From Actinoplanes italicus (lineage in GTDB: Bacteria > Actinomycetota > Actinomycetes > Mycobacteriales > Micromonosporaceae): a stretch of DNA of 64,000 nucleotides. The translations under genes were made by a program, and so were the position numbers. Shown here in pieces: positions 40,053 through 48,293 of the stretch; the stretch's first letter is position 1; each line of letters starts with the position of its first letter. A model generated the notes under the pieces. That model did no database searches, was not told where the DNA came from, and was given only the letters and a program-made list of their open reading frames with translations. Location of the stretch: the NCBI RefSeq assembly GCF_003001815.1, contig NZ_PVMZ01000036.1:1-64000 (forward strand), read 5' to 3'.

Positions 40053-42959
40053 TCAGCCGATGCTGAACGTGGCCAGGCGCAGGCCGGGGCTGGGCAGCAG
40101 GTAGACCGTCTGCCGGCCGGAGAAGCGGGCCAGCGGTGCGTTCACCGTCGTGTAGCGATAGACGTCACCGGTGCCGGCCAGCGTCGCCGTGCCGAGCAGG
40201 CGGCCGGTCGGCGAACCGAGACGGACCTCGACCGTGCCCGCTCCCGAGGCACTCGCCGTGAAACGGGTGCCGCCGCGCAGCGCCGCGTCCTTGAACGCGA
40301 TCCAGTCACCGGCCCGCGCCGCGCCGACGACGGTTCCGGCGGCCTTGCTCTCGTCGAGCAGACGGACACCGGAGTACGCGTCGAAGGTCTCCGCCCTGGT
40401 CGGCCGCGACAGGTCGCGGGCCGGGATCGTCTCGCCGCGGACCCGCAGGGTGGCCCGCTGCCGGATGTCGGCCGAGGACGAGCCGAGCAGCACGTCGTGG
40501 ACCGCGTTCTCGACCACCCACCGCTGCCGGGTCTGGTCCCAGCGCGCGAGGTCGGACGGCTTCAGCGCGAACGTCACCGTCTTGGACTGCCCGGCCGCCA
40601 GCGCGACCTTCTGGAAGCCGCGCAGCTGCTTGGACGGCGCAGCGTCGCGGGAGGTGCGCTGGTGGGTGTAGAGCTGGACCACCTCGTCACCGGCCCGGTT
40701 GCCGGCGTTGGTCACGGTCACGCTGACGTGGCCGTTGCGGACCGACGGGACGCCGTAGCGGAACCTCGTGTACGACAGCCCGTGCCCGAAGGCGTAGAGC
40801 GGGGTGTCGTCGCTGTACAGGTAGGTCTGCCTGGTGTCGATGATGTCGTACTGGAGCAGGTCGTCCGGCAGCTGGGACTCGCTGCGCGGCCAGGTCTGGG
40901 TGAGCTTGCCGGACGGGTTGACGTCGCCGTACAGCACGTCGGCGACAGCGTGCCCGGTCTCGGCTCCGGCGTGGGTGGTCCACAGGATGCCGGGGACGTT
41001 CGCCTGCGCCCAGTTGATCGTCTGCGGGTAACTGCTCTGCACCACCACGACGGTCCGCGGGTTGGCCGCCCTGACCGCCTTGATCAGCGCTTCCTGGCGC
41101 GCGCCGAGGCCGAGTCCGGTGCGGTCGTGGACCTCACGGCCGGCGACGAACGGGTCGGTACCGACGACGACCACGGCGGTCTGTGCCTTCTTCGCGCTCG
41201 CGGCGGCCTGGGCCACCCCGTCGACGAGCAGTTCCCGCGTGAACCTGGCCGCCGAGGCGCGATCACCGAGCGTCAGGTTGCCGTCGGCGCCCACGGTCAC
41301 GTAGTCGGTGTCCGGGAACCACGACTCCTGGGTCTCGTAGCCGGCGTAGTGCAGCACGACCGTACCGTCACCCTGGTCCTCGATCTTGAATTGCTCCTGG
41401 ACGAACCAGCCGGTCGGGTCGTCGTTCTGAGTGATGAACGGGCCCCAGCCGTAGCCGACCAGCTTGCCGTCGGCGACGCTGCGCAGGGTGGAGACGCCAT
41501 CGCCCCAGTCGGTCGTGTCGAACTGGGCGGCCGCCTCGGTCGCGGTGGTTCCGGTGACGCCGACGCTGCCGGAGCCGGCCGTCACGTACCGGCCCGTGGC
41601 GACCTCCTTGAGCGCGATCCGGTCGGCGCCCGCGCTGGTGGTGACGGCCGACGCCCGCTCGGTCACCCCGTCGAGCACGCTGACCTCGTAGGGCAGCTGT
41701 CCCCCGTACCAATCGCTGTAGAGCTTGTCGGCCGTGGGTCCGACCACGGCGACCGAACCGCCGGCCCTGAGCGGAAGGATGCCGTTGTTCTTGAGCAGGA
41801 CCGCGGCCTCGGCGGCGGTCTCGCGGGCCAGCGCGCGGTGCGCCGGGCTGTCGATCACGGAGGGCGAGATTCCGGCGTACGGGCCTCCGTCCGGATCGAA
41901 TTCGCCGAGTCGGAAGCGGATGCTCAGTGCGTTGCCGACCGAATTGTCGATGTCGGCCTCGGTGAGCAGCCCCCGCGCCAGCGCCTCCTTGATCGCGGTG
42001 ACCGTGGGCACGGCGTCGGTGTCGTTGACCGTGAAGCTGTCGAGACCGGCCTTGAGGGTGGCGGCGTTCGCCTCGGCCTGGGTGGCGTAGTAGGCCTGCG
42101 AGCCGGTCAGGTTGGTCGGCGCCCAGGCGTCGCTGACGTTGAAGAGCCGTTCGCCGCTCCAGTCGCGGACCAGGGTGCCGAGGTCCGGGTCGACGGTGGC
42201 GGGCCGTCCGTTGATCAGGTTGTAGGAGGCCATCACGCCGGTCGCGGCGTCGTTGCGCAACGCGATCTCGAACGGCTTGCGGTCGTACTCGTTGAGCACG
42301 CGCTGCGGCACGTTCGACGAGGTCCGGTCGCGGGCGGTCTCGTTGTTGTAGGCGGCGTAGTGCTTGAGCGTCGGCGCGACCTTGAGGTGGTCCGGGTCGT
42401 CGCCCTGCAGGCCGTCGCCGTACGCGGTGGCGATCAGGCCGGACAGCAGCGGGTCCTCGGAGTAGCCCTCCTCGTTGCGGCCCCAGCGCGGGTCGCGCAG
42501 CAGGTTGACCACCGGCGCCCAGGCGTTGAGGCCCCAGACGGTCGGGTTCTGCGCGTGCAAGCCGCGCAGCTCATCGCCGACGGCGCTGCCGACCCGCTCG
42601 ATCAGCGCCGGGTCCCAGGTGCTGGCCAGGCCGACGGCCTGCGGGAACACGGTCGCCGTTGCGTCGATCTTGGCGCCGCCGTTGTCGTGGTCGGTGGACC
42701 AGGCGACACCGTGCAGGGCCTCGGTGCCGGTCTTGAAGACCTTCAGGCCCAATCGCGGTACGGCCGGCTGGTACTGGTGGAGCAGCGAGATCTTCTCGTC
42801 CAGGGTGAGCCGGCCGACCAGGTCGCCGACACGCGCTTCCAGCGGCAGGCCCGGGTCCCGGAACGGGTAGGAGGGATCGGCGGCGCGCGCCGCGCCGGGA
42901 GAGAGCGGCACGATCAGCAGGGCCGCGGCGAGCGCGGTCAGCCCGCGTCTGAGACGCAT
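40053..42959 (-). CDS. Secreted GH3 beta-glycosidase (beta-xylosidase/beta-glucosidase) with C-terminal CBM6-like domain
   Basis: 968 residues from ATG 42959, set by AAGGAG six bases upstream. Sec signal peptide MRLRRGLTALAAALLIVPLS ending at ARA. The GH3 N-domain has KHYAAYNNET and the nucleophile Asp277 in LFNVSDAWAPTNL. The C-domain is interrupted by an insertion (about residues 460-600: LKEVATGRYVTAGSGSVG ... HYAGYETQESWFP) resembling a beta-trefoil/fascin-like module, followed by the fibronectin-like GH3 domain (YGVPSVRNGHVSVTVTNAGN). A CBM6-like module (AETFDAYSGVRLLDESKAAG ...) closes the protein. It degrades oligosaccharide outside the cell for the importer. A LacI operator lies upstream at 43045. 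Confidence 0.9.
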   Translation of the reverse strand: MRLRRGLTALAAALLIVPLSPGAARAADPSYPFRDPGLPLEARVGDLVGRLTLDEKISLLHQYQPAVPRLGLKVFKTGTEALHGVAWSTDHDNGGAKIDATATVFPQAVGLASTWDPALIERVGSAVGDELRGLHAQNPTVWGLNAWAPVVNLLRDPRWGRNEEGYSEDPLLSGLIATAYGDGLQGDDPDHLKVAPTLKHYAAYNNETARDRTSSNVPQRVLNEYDRKPFEIALRNDAATGVMASYNLINGRPATVDPDLGTLVRDWSGERLFNVSDAWAPTNLTGSQAYYATQAEANAATLKAGLDSFTVNDTDAVPTVTAIKEALARGLLTEADIDNSVGNALSIRFRLGEFDPDGGPYAGISPSVIDSPAHRALARETAAEAAVLLKNNGILPLRAGGSVAVVGPTADKLYSDWYGGQLPYEVSVLDGVTERASAVTTSAGADRIALKEVATGRYVTAGSGSVGVTGTTATEAAAQFDTTDWGDGVSTLRSVADGKLVGYGWGPFITQNDDPTGWFVQEQFKIEDQGDGTVVLHYAGYETQESWFPDTDYVTVGADGNLTLGDRASAARFTRELLVDGVAQAAASAKKAQTAVVVVGTDPFVAGREVHDRTGLGLGARQEALIKAVRAANPRTVVVVQSSYPQTINWAQANVPGILWTTHAGAETGHAVADVLYGDVNPSGKLTQTWPRSESQLPDDLLQYDIIDTRQTYLYSDDTPLYAFGHGLSYTRFRYGVPSVRNGHVSVTVTNAGNRAGDEVVQLYTHQRTSRDAAPSKQLRGFQKVALAAGQSKTVTFALKPSDLARWDQTRQRWVVENAVHDVLLGSSSADIRQRATLRVRGETIPARDLSRPTRAETFDAYSGVRLLDESKAAGTVVGAARAGDWIAFKDAALRGGTRFTASASGAGTVEVRLGSPTGRLLGTATLAGTGDVYRYTTVNAPLARFSGRQTVYLLPSPGLRLATFSIG

Positions 42960-43044
42960 GGCGATCTCCTTCGCGATTAATAAGCGCATGGTTAAAGGAC
43001 CGTCCGGCGGCATTGACCAGGGACGACGCAATTAACCAGAATCG

Positions 43045-43060
43045 GTCGAAGCGCTTCGAC
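43045..43060. promoter_or_regulatory. LacI-family operator of the GH3 gene
   Basis: Perfect 16-bp palindrome GTCGAAGCGCTTCGAC, 86 bp upstream of the GH3 ATG. It shares the core TCGAAGCGCTTCGA and both flanking bases with the operator at 38733, showing control by the same LacI protein. Confidence 0.85.
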
Positions 43061-43153
43061 GGACGGTATGCGGAAACGGATGGCGTAATAGGTATCGGTG
43101 AGGGTCACCATAGAACTCGGCTGATGTGATGGGCAACCATCGACCGCAGCTTG

Positions 43154-43168
43154 CCGGAAATCTTCCGG
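43154..43168. promoter_or_regulatory. Palindrome upstream of the flavoprotein gene
   Basis: CCGGAA-ATC-TTCCGG, a perfect 6-3-6 palindrome ending 13 bp before the ATG at 43182. It could be an operator or a leader hairpin near the ribosome-binding site. The regulator is unknown. Confidence 0.4.
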
Positions 43169-43181
43169 TAACCGGGGCAGA

Positions 43182-44534
43182 ATGGGCCGGGTGCGATTGA
43201 TCGTCATCGGCGGCGACGCGGCCGGCATGTCCGCCGCGTCCCAGGCGCGTCGCCGGCTCGGGTCCGGCGACCTCAAGATCACCGCGTTCGAGCGGGGCGA
43301 GTACACGTCCTACTCGGCATGCGGGATCCCCTACTGGGTGGGCGGGCTGGTCGACGGGCCCGGCGACCTCATCGCCCGCGACCCGGCCACCTTCCGGGAG
43401 AGCGGCATCGAGGTGCACACCGGCCACGAGGTCACCGGCATCGACCTGGCGGCCCGGACGGTCACGGTGAACGGCCGCACCGAGAGCTTCGACCATCTGG
43501 TGTACGCGGCCGGCGCCACCCCGATCCGGCCGCCGTGGGCCGGCACCCCGGCCGGCGGCGTCTTCGGGGTGCAGACGCTCGGCGACGGCGCGGCGCTGCA
43601 GCAGTGGCTGGACGGCGGACGCGACAGCGCCGTTGTCATCGGCGCCGGCTACATCGGCGTCGAGATGGCCGAGGCCCTCCAGCGCCGCGGGCTGAGGGTC
43701 ACCCTCGTCGAACGCTCCGGGCAGCCGATGTCCACGATCGACCCGGACATGGGCGCGCTCGTCGCCGACTCGGTCCGCAAGCTCGGCATCGAACTGCGTA
43801 CCGGTGTCACCGTGCAGGGACTGGAGACCAGCGGCGGCCGGGTCAGCGCGGTCGTCACCGATGACGGGGTGCTGCCGGCCGACGTGGTGGTCCTGGGCCT
43901 GGGCGTGCGGCCGAACACCGCCCTCGCCGACGCCGCCGGGCTGCCGCTCGGCGTCACCGGCGCGCTCGCCACCGACCTGGGGCAGCGGGTCACCGGCCCG
44001 GACGGCATCGTCGAGGGCGTGTGGGCGGCCGGCGACTGCACGCAGGTCACCCACCTGGTCAGCGGGCGGCCCGCGCACGTGCCGCTGGGCACCCACGCCA
44101 ACAAGCAGGGCCGGGTCGCGGGCATCAACATCGGTGGCGGGTACGCCACGTTCCCCGGCGTCATCGGCACGGCCATCACCAAGATCTGCGACCTCGAGGT
44201 GGCGCGGACCGGGCTGTCCTCGAAGGAGGCCGAGGCTGCCGGGTTCCGGTTCGTCACGGCGACCGTCGAGTCGACCAACCGGGCCGGGTACTTCCCCGGT
44301 GCCGTGCCGATGACCGTCAAACTGATCGCCGAGAAGGACACCGGACTGCTGCTCGGCGCCCAGATCGTCGGCCGGACCGAGGCCGCCAAGCGGATCGACG
44401 CCTTCGCGGTCGCCGTCTGGAACCGGATGACGGTCACCGAGATGACCGCGCTCGATCTCGGGTACGCGCCGCCGTACGCCCCCGTCTGGGATCCGGTCTT
44501 GATCGCCGCCCGTAAGGCCGGTGACGCTCTCTAA
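43182..44534 (+). CDS. CoA-disulfide-reductase-like FAD/NAD(P)-dependent oxidoreductase
   Basis: 450 residues. FAD motif VIGGDAAGMSAASQARRR at the N-terminus; single active-site Cys47 in TSYSACGIPYWVGG, the hallmark of CoA-disulfide reductase/NADH oxidase enzymes that cycle a Cys-S-S-CoA. NAD(P) motif VVIGAGYIGVEMAEALQRRG, second FAD motif EGVWAAGDCTQVTH and a C-terminal dimerisation domain with ITKICDLEVARTGLS. It may reduce CoA disulfide, polysulfide or O2; choice not possible from sequence. ATG 43182 is preceded by GGGGCAGA. Its end overlaps the next, convergent gene by four bases. Confidence 0.88.
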   Translation: MGRVRLIVIGGDAAGMSAASQARRRLGSGDLKITAFERGEYTSYSACGIPYWVGGLVDGPGDLIARDPATFRESGIEVHTGHEVTGIDLAARTVTVNGRTESFDHLVYAAGATPIRPPWAGTPAGGVFGVQTLGDGAALQQWLDGGRDSAVVIGAGYIGVEMAEALQRRGLRVTLVERSGQPMSTIDPDMGALVADSVRKLGIELRTGVTVQGLETSGGRVSAVVTDDGVLPADVVVLGLGVRPNTALADAAGLPLGVTGALATDLGQRVTGPDGIVEGVWAAGDCTQVTHLVSGRPAHVPLGTHANKQGRVAGINIGGGYATFPGVIGTAITKICDLEVARTGLSSKEAEAAGFRFVTATVESTNRAGYFPGAVPMTVKLIAEKDTGLLLGAQIVGRTEAAKRIDAFAVAVWNRMTVTEMTALDLGYAPPYAPVWDPVLIAARKAGDAL

Positions 44535-45064
44535 CCGTCGACGAGCAGCGCCGAGCCGCCGTCCCAGGTTCCGGCGAGGCCGGTGCCGGCCGTCTCGCCG
44601 ATCGCGCGGATCACGGTCAGTTCGCCCGGCTCGGTGCCGCTGCCGCGCAGACGCAGTGACGGCTCACGGCGGACCAGCTCACCGTCGGTCTCGACCTCCT
44701 CGGCCGCCTCGTGCCCGCCGGTCCGGATCACCTCGGCGGCCACCGCAAGGTAGACCGGGTCGCCGGCCGCGTCGTAGACCCAGCGGGTGCCCAGCACGGA
44801 ATGCTCGGTGGTGCCGACCAGCCACTGCTCGGCGCCGGCGAGCGGCGCACCCCGATAGGTCAGCGGCACGTGCCACAGCGTGCCGTCGCCGGCCCGCACG
44901 ATCAGGGTCTCGACGCCGACCTCGCCGGCCGGATCGTCGAACCGGGCCGCGGCCACCCGTTCCGGTTCACCGGCCGGACCGGTGTACCAGTCACGGGACG
45001 GCAGCCAGCCGGCGAGCAGTTCGAGCTTGCCGGGCACGATCTGTGCCTTGTGGAGAAGCGCCAT
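44531..45064 (-). CDS. Maltokinase N-terminal cap-like domain protein (stand-alone)
   Basis: 177 residues from ATG 45064. The sequence MALLHKAQIVPGKLELLAGW followed by LIVRAGDGTLWHVPLTYRGAPL and GTTEHSVLGTRWVYDAAGDP matches the cap domain that precedes the kinase in actinobacterial maltokinase (Mak) proteins, but no kinase domain follows. Stand-alone copies occur in actinobacteria with unknown role. The start lies 19 bp from the divergent gene at 45084, leaving little promoter room. It is convergent with the flavoprotein gene. Confidence 0.75.
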   Translation of the reverse strand: MALLHKAQIVPGKLELLAGWLPSRDWYTGPAGEPERVAAARFDDPAGEVGVETLIVRAGDGTLWHVPLTYRGAPLAGAEQWLVGTTEHSVLGTRWVYDAAGDPVYLAVAAEVIRTGGHEAAEEVETDGELVRREPSLRLRGSGTEPGELTVIRAIGETAGTGLAGTWDGGSALLVDG

Positions 45065-45083
45065 GCCCGGCAGCCTAGGGCAC

Positions 45084-46067
45084 GTGATCACCTCGGTCCT
45101 CGACGAACGCGTCCGCGAGCTGATCGACGTGGCACGGCCGTACTGGCAACGGCTGAGCGACGCGGTGTCGTGGTCGGAGGAGACGAACCGGCGCCTCGAC
45201 GAGCACGACCTCGGGCGTGGACGCTACCTGCCCGCACCGGCTGAACCGGCACGGGCGATGGCCGGGCTGCTGGCCACACGCTGGGATCCGGGGCGGCTCG
45301 ATCATGTGCTGGCCACGGTCCGGGTGCCGAATCACCGCGAAGACCTGGCTCACCTGGTCGTACGGATCCTGTCCGAGAACTCGCTGCCGCCGGCTGAGCT
45401 GGAGTCGTGGATTCGGTGGGTGTTTCGTGGAGGGCTCTTTGAGGTAGAACGTTCTTTCTCATTCTGGTGGCTGCCGCATTTCCGGGTGCTCCTCCCGCCG
45501 GAGACCGCCGCACGCACCGTGGCGTCGTTCGCCGGCATCACTTCCCCGGCCGAGCAGTACGGTTACCACCACTCGACCGGCCGCGGCGCCCGTGACTTCG
45601 CCTGGGCGCACGATCACATCCCGGACGGACTGCCGCACCTCACCGAACGGCTCGGCGGACCGCTGGGCCGCGTGCCGCTGCGCCCGCAGTGGGAGGGTGC
45701 CAGCGTGGCCACGTTGCTCGCCGAGGGCTGGACGGCCGAGCGGATCCGGCGCGAGGTGCCGCCCGGCCCTCCGAGCCTGCGCGACCGGGTGCTCGGCTCA
45801 CTCAGCGCGCTCGTCTTCATCCCACTCCCCGGCCTGGACGCCTGGCGCGACGCGCTCACTCCGGCGGAGATGCCGCCCCACGAACGGCTCACGGCGATGA
45901 CCGCCTGCACGCGGCTGCGGACGCTCGTACGTCTGTGGCAGTCCACCGGTCTGCCGGACGACGTGGCGCCGTGGTACGCGGCGGCCGGGCTGTCCCCCGA
46001 GGAGGCGATCGACCGGCATCAGAACGGGACGTCGCTGCCCCGGCCGGACGACCGGGCCCGCTCGTAG
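45084..46067 (+). CDS. Hypothetical protein, unrecognised family
   Basis: 327 residues from GTG 45084. Soluble, helical and Trp-rich: SDAVSWSEETNRRLDEHDLG, WIRWVFRGGLFEVERSFSFW and ERLTAMTACTRLRTLVRLWQ. The C-terminal half contains VATLLAEGWTAERIRREVP, a short helical repeat of the kind seen in effector-binding or scaffold proteins. No catalytic motif seen. The 3' end overlaps the convergent ornithine-cyclodeaminase-like gene by 49 bases. The reading frame is open upstream to 44880, but that part overlaps the divergent maltokinase-cap gene and is rejected. Confidence 0.65.
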   Translation: MITSVLDERVRELIDVARPYWQRLSDAVSWSEETNRRLDEHDLGRGRYLPAPAEPARAMAGLLATRWDPGRLDHVLATVRVPNHREDLAHLVVRILSENSLPPAELESWIRWVFRGGLFEVERSFSFWWLPHFRVLLPPETAARTVASFAGITSPAEQYGYHHSTGRGARDFAWAHDHIPDGLPHLTERLGGPLGRVPLRPQWEGASVATLLAEGWTAERIRREVPPGPPSLRDRVLGSLSALVFIPLPGLDAWRDALTPAEMPPHERLTAMTACTRLRTLVRLWQSTGLPDDVAPWYAAAGLSPEEAIDRHQNGTSLPRPDDRARS

Positions 46068-46924
46068 AGGTGGCGGGCCACCACGACATCCTCGATCGCC
46101 AGGCCCAGCGACTTGAACACGGTGATCTCCCCGGGTGCGGTGCGCCCGGGAGCACGGCCCGTCAGGACCTCGCCGAGTTCACCGCGTACATGTCCGGGAC
46201 CGATCAGGTGGGCGGCCCGTAGGTAGTCGCCCGACTCGTTGAGCAGCGACTCCCGGCGGTCGGCGAACAGGACCGACTTCGCCAGCAGGTACGGGTCCAG
46301 TTCGGCGGCCGTGGGAATGGACGAGCCGACCGCGTTGACGTGCGTCCCGGGTTCCACCCATTCGGCGAACAGGATCGGGTCGGTCGCCGTGGTGGCGGTG
46401 ACGATGACGTCCGCGCCGGCGCAGGCGGCCGCCGGGTCCGCCGTCGACCGGGTGACCGTCCGCACCTCCTCGAACGAACCGGCCAGCGCCCTGAGGTGGG
46501 CCCGCGCCTGAGTGCCGTTACCGAAAACGGTCAGCACGCGGGCGTCCGGGCGGGCCAGTACCGCGGTGGCGAGAGCGGACACCGCGGCGGTACGGATCTC
46601 GGTGACCGCGGCCGCGTTGATCACCGCCAGCGGTTCGCCGGTGCCCGGGGCGAAGAGTGTCACCACCCCCTGGTGGGCGTCTTTGCCGGAGCGCGGGTTG
46701 TCCGGGAAGACGCAGACCGACTTCATCCCGAACGCCGGGTTCTCACCGAACAGGTGTGTGGGCATCAGCGCGATCAGGCCGTTCAGGCGCGGCGGCCGGA
46801 CGACCGTGCGCAGCGGCAGGAAGACCCGGTCGTCGGCGAGCGCGGTCAGCGCCTCGCGCATGAGTTCACGGCAGGAGTCCGGAGTCAGCAGGGCGTGCAC
46901 GTCGGCGGCGGAGAGCACGAGCAT
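46019..46924 (-). CDS. Ornithine cyclodeaminase/mu-crystallin family protein
   Basis: 301 residues. Begins MLVLSAADVHALLTPDSCRE and has the family's LRTVVRPPRLNGLIALMPTH, MKSVCVFPDNPRSGKDAHQG and the NAD-binding segment VFGNGTQARAHLRALAG (GxGxQA), then INAVGSSIPTAAELDPYLL. The family covers ornithine cyclodeaminase, alanine dehydrogenase, ketimine reductase and opine-type enzymes; the substrate cannot be chosen here. It probably binds NAD(P)H. Upstream is a spacer with two strong hairpins; the gene is monocistronic as far as visible. Confidence 0.88.
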   Translation of the reverse strand: MLVLSAADVHALLTPDSCRELMREALTALADDRVFLPLRTVVRPPRLNGLIALMPTHLFGENPAFGMKSVCVFPDNPRSGKDAHQGVVTLFAPGTGEPLAVINAAAVTEIRTAAVSALATAVLARPDARVLTVFGNGTQARAHLRALAGSFEEVRTVTRSTADPAAACAGADVIVTATTATDPILFAEWVEPGTHVNAVGSSIPTAAELDPYLLAKSVLFADRRESLLNESGDYLRAAHLIGPGHVRGELGEVLTGRAPGRTAPGEITVFKSLGLAIEDVVVARHLYERARSSGRGSDVPF

Positions 46925-46939
46925 GCGCTCACCATAGGG

Positions 46940-46998
46940 ACCGGCTGTGCGGCAGCGCTGTCCCGGGCGGGCCGGGACAGCGGTGCCGCACAGCCGGT
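46940..46998. terminator. Very long hairpin (27-bp arms, one mismatch)
   Basis: Left arm 46940-46966 (ACCGGCTGTGCGGCAGCGCT ...), loop GCGGG, right arm 46972-46998. 26 of 27 pairs match. It lies between the cyclodeaminase start (16 bp away) and the acyl-CoA dehydrogenase stop (123 bp away), both minus strand. It may terminate the acyl-CoA operon and insulate the cyclodeaminase gene, or mark a miniature inverted-repeat element. Confidence 0.7.
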
Positions 46999-47032
46999 GA
47001 CCACCGCATAAGCCCGGCGGTCGCGCTGTCGG

Positions 47033-47067
47033 CCCGGACCACCGCGGACGTCGCGCGGTAGTCCGGG
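47033..47067. terminator. Second hairpin downstream of the acyl-CoA operon
   Basis: CCCGGAC-C-ACCGCG (47033-47046), loop of seven bases, CGCGGT-A-GTCCGGG (47054-47067): 13 pairs with one C/A mismatch. It is 54 bp beyond the acyl-CoA dehydrogenase stop, closer than the long hairpin, and is probably the primary terminator. Confidence 0.6.
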
Positions 47068-47120
47068 ACTGTTCCGATGCGGCGAGAGCTGTCCCTTCCG
47101 TACCGGATAATGGTTTTGAT

Positions 47121-48278
47121 CTAGAGACCCATGTCCTTCGCGATGATCATCTTCATCACCTCGGAGGTGCCGCCGTAGATCCGGTTGACGCGGTTGTCGG
47201 CGTAGAGGCGGGCGATCGGGTACTCGTTGATGAAGCCGTAACCGCCGTGCAGCTGCAGGCAGCGGTCGATCACCCGGTGCGCGACCTCGGTGCAGAAGAG
47301 CTTCGCCGACGCGGCCTCGGCGGCCGTCAGCTCGCCCGCGTCCAGCGCCTCCAGCGCACGGTCGGCGACCGCCTGCGCGGCGTCCACCTCGGACTGACAG
47401 GCGGCCAGCTCGAACTTCGTGTTCTGGAAGCTGGCGACCGGCTGGCCGAACACCTTGCGGTCCAGCACGTACTGCTTGGCGAACCGGACCGCCGCCGCGG
47501 CCTGCGCGTACGCGCCGTAGGCGATGCTCAGGCGCTCCTTCGGCAGGTTCTTGCCGAGGTAGTAGAAGCCCTTGTTCTCTTCGCCGAGCCGGTCCTCCAC
47601 GGGAACCTTCACGTCGACGAACGCCAGCTCGCCGGTGTCGGAGGTACGCAGGCCGAGCTTGTCGAGCTTGCGGCCGACCGAGTAGCCGGGCAGCGAGGTG
47701 TCGACGTTCAGCAGGGTGATGCCGTAGCGGCGGTCGTCGGGCTTGGACGGGGAGGTACGGGCGCAGACGATCACCCGGTCGGCGAGGACACCACCGGTGA
47801 TGAAGGTCTTCGCGCCGTTGAGCACGTAGTGCGTGCCGTCCTCGCTCAGCTTCGCCGTCGTGCTCATGCCGGCCAGGTCACTGCCGGTGCCCGGCTCGGT
47901 CATGGCCAGCGCGTACATCGTGTCGCCGGAGACGAAGTCGGGCAGCCAGCGCCGCTTCTGCTCCTCGGTGCCGAGGTCCAGCAGGTACGGCAGGCCCAGC
48001 GCCACGTGCGCCCCGGCCGCGCCGAACGAGACCCCGGCACGCATGGTCTCCTCGGTCTGCACCGCGGCGAACTTGAAGCTGTCGATGCCGGCGCCGCCGT
48101 ACTCCTCGGGCACCTCGATGCCGAACAGGCCCAGCTCGGCGAGCTGCTTGTAGAAGTCCCGCGGCACCTGACCGTCCTGGAACCACTGGTCGTAGCGGGG
48201 AACCACCTCGGTCTCGATGAAGTCCCGCAGGGTCTGGCGGAACGCCTCGTGGTCCTCGTTGAAAACAGTGCGGCGCAT
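47121..48278 (-). CDS. Acyl-CoA dehydrogenase (long-chain type)
   Basis: 385 residues from ATG 48278 with AGAGGA upstream. FAD-dependent alpha,beta-dehydrogenation of acyl-CoA. The FAD-binding segment is YALAMTEPGTGSDLAGMSTT and HYVLNGAKTFITGG; the C-terminus has QLHGGYGFINEYPIARLYAD followed by IYGGTSEVMKMI. At the position where medium-chain enzymes carry the catalytic Glu (YEGT) this one has Gly (YGGT), as in long-chain/isovaleryl-type enzymes that use a Glu elsewhere. It is third in an operon with an SDR and a second acyl-CoA dehydrogenase, controlled by TetR. Confidence 0.92.
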   Translation of the reverse strand: MRRTVFNEDHEAFRQTLRDFIETEVVPRYDQWFQDGQVPRDFYKQLAELGLFGIEVPEEYGGAGIDSFKFAAVQTEETMRAGVSFGAAGAHVALGLPYLLDLGTEEQKRRWLPDFVSGDTMYALAMTEPGTGSDLAGMSTTAKLSEDGTHYVLNGAKTFITGGVLADRVIVCARTSPSKPDDRRYGITLLNVDTSLPGYSVGRKLDKLGLRTSDTGELAFVDVKVPVEDRLGEENKGFYYLGKNLPKERLSIAYGAYAQAAAAVRFAKQYVLDRKVFGQPVASFQNTKFELAACQSEVDAAQAVADRALEALDAGELTAAEAASAKLFCTEVAHRVIDRCLQLHGGYGFINEYPIARLYADNRVNRIYGGTSEVMKMIIAKDMGL

Positions 48279-48293
48279 CAAAGATCCTCTGTG

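Noticed and set aside
39882..42980. Very long plus-strand open frame opposite the GH3 gene
   Set aside because: Arg/Gly/Val/Asp-rich antisense product of GC-biased third codon positions; the GH3 frame has signal peptide, SD and catalytic motifs.
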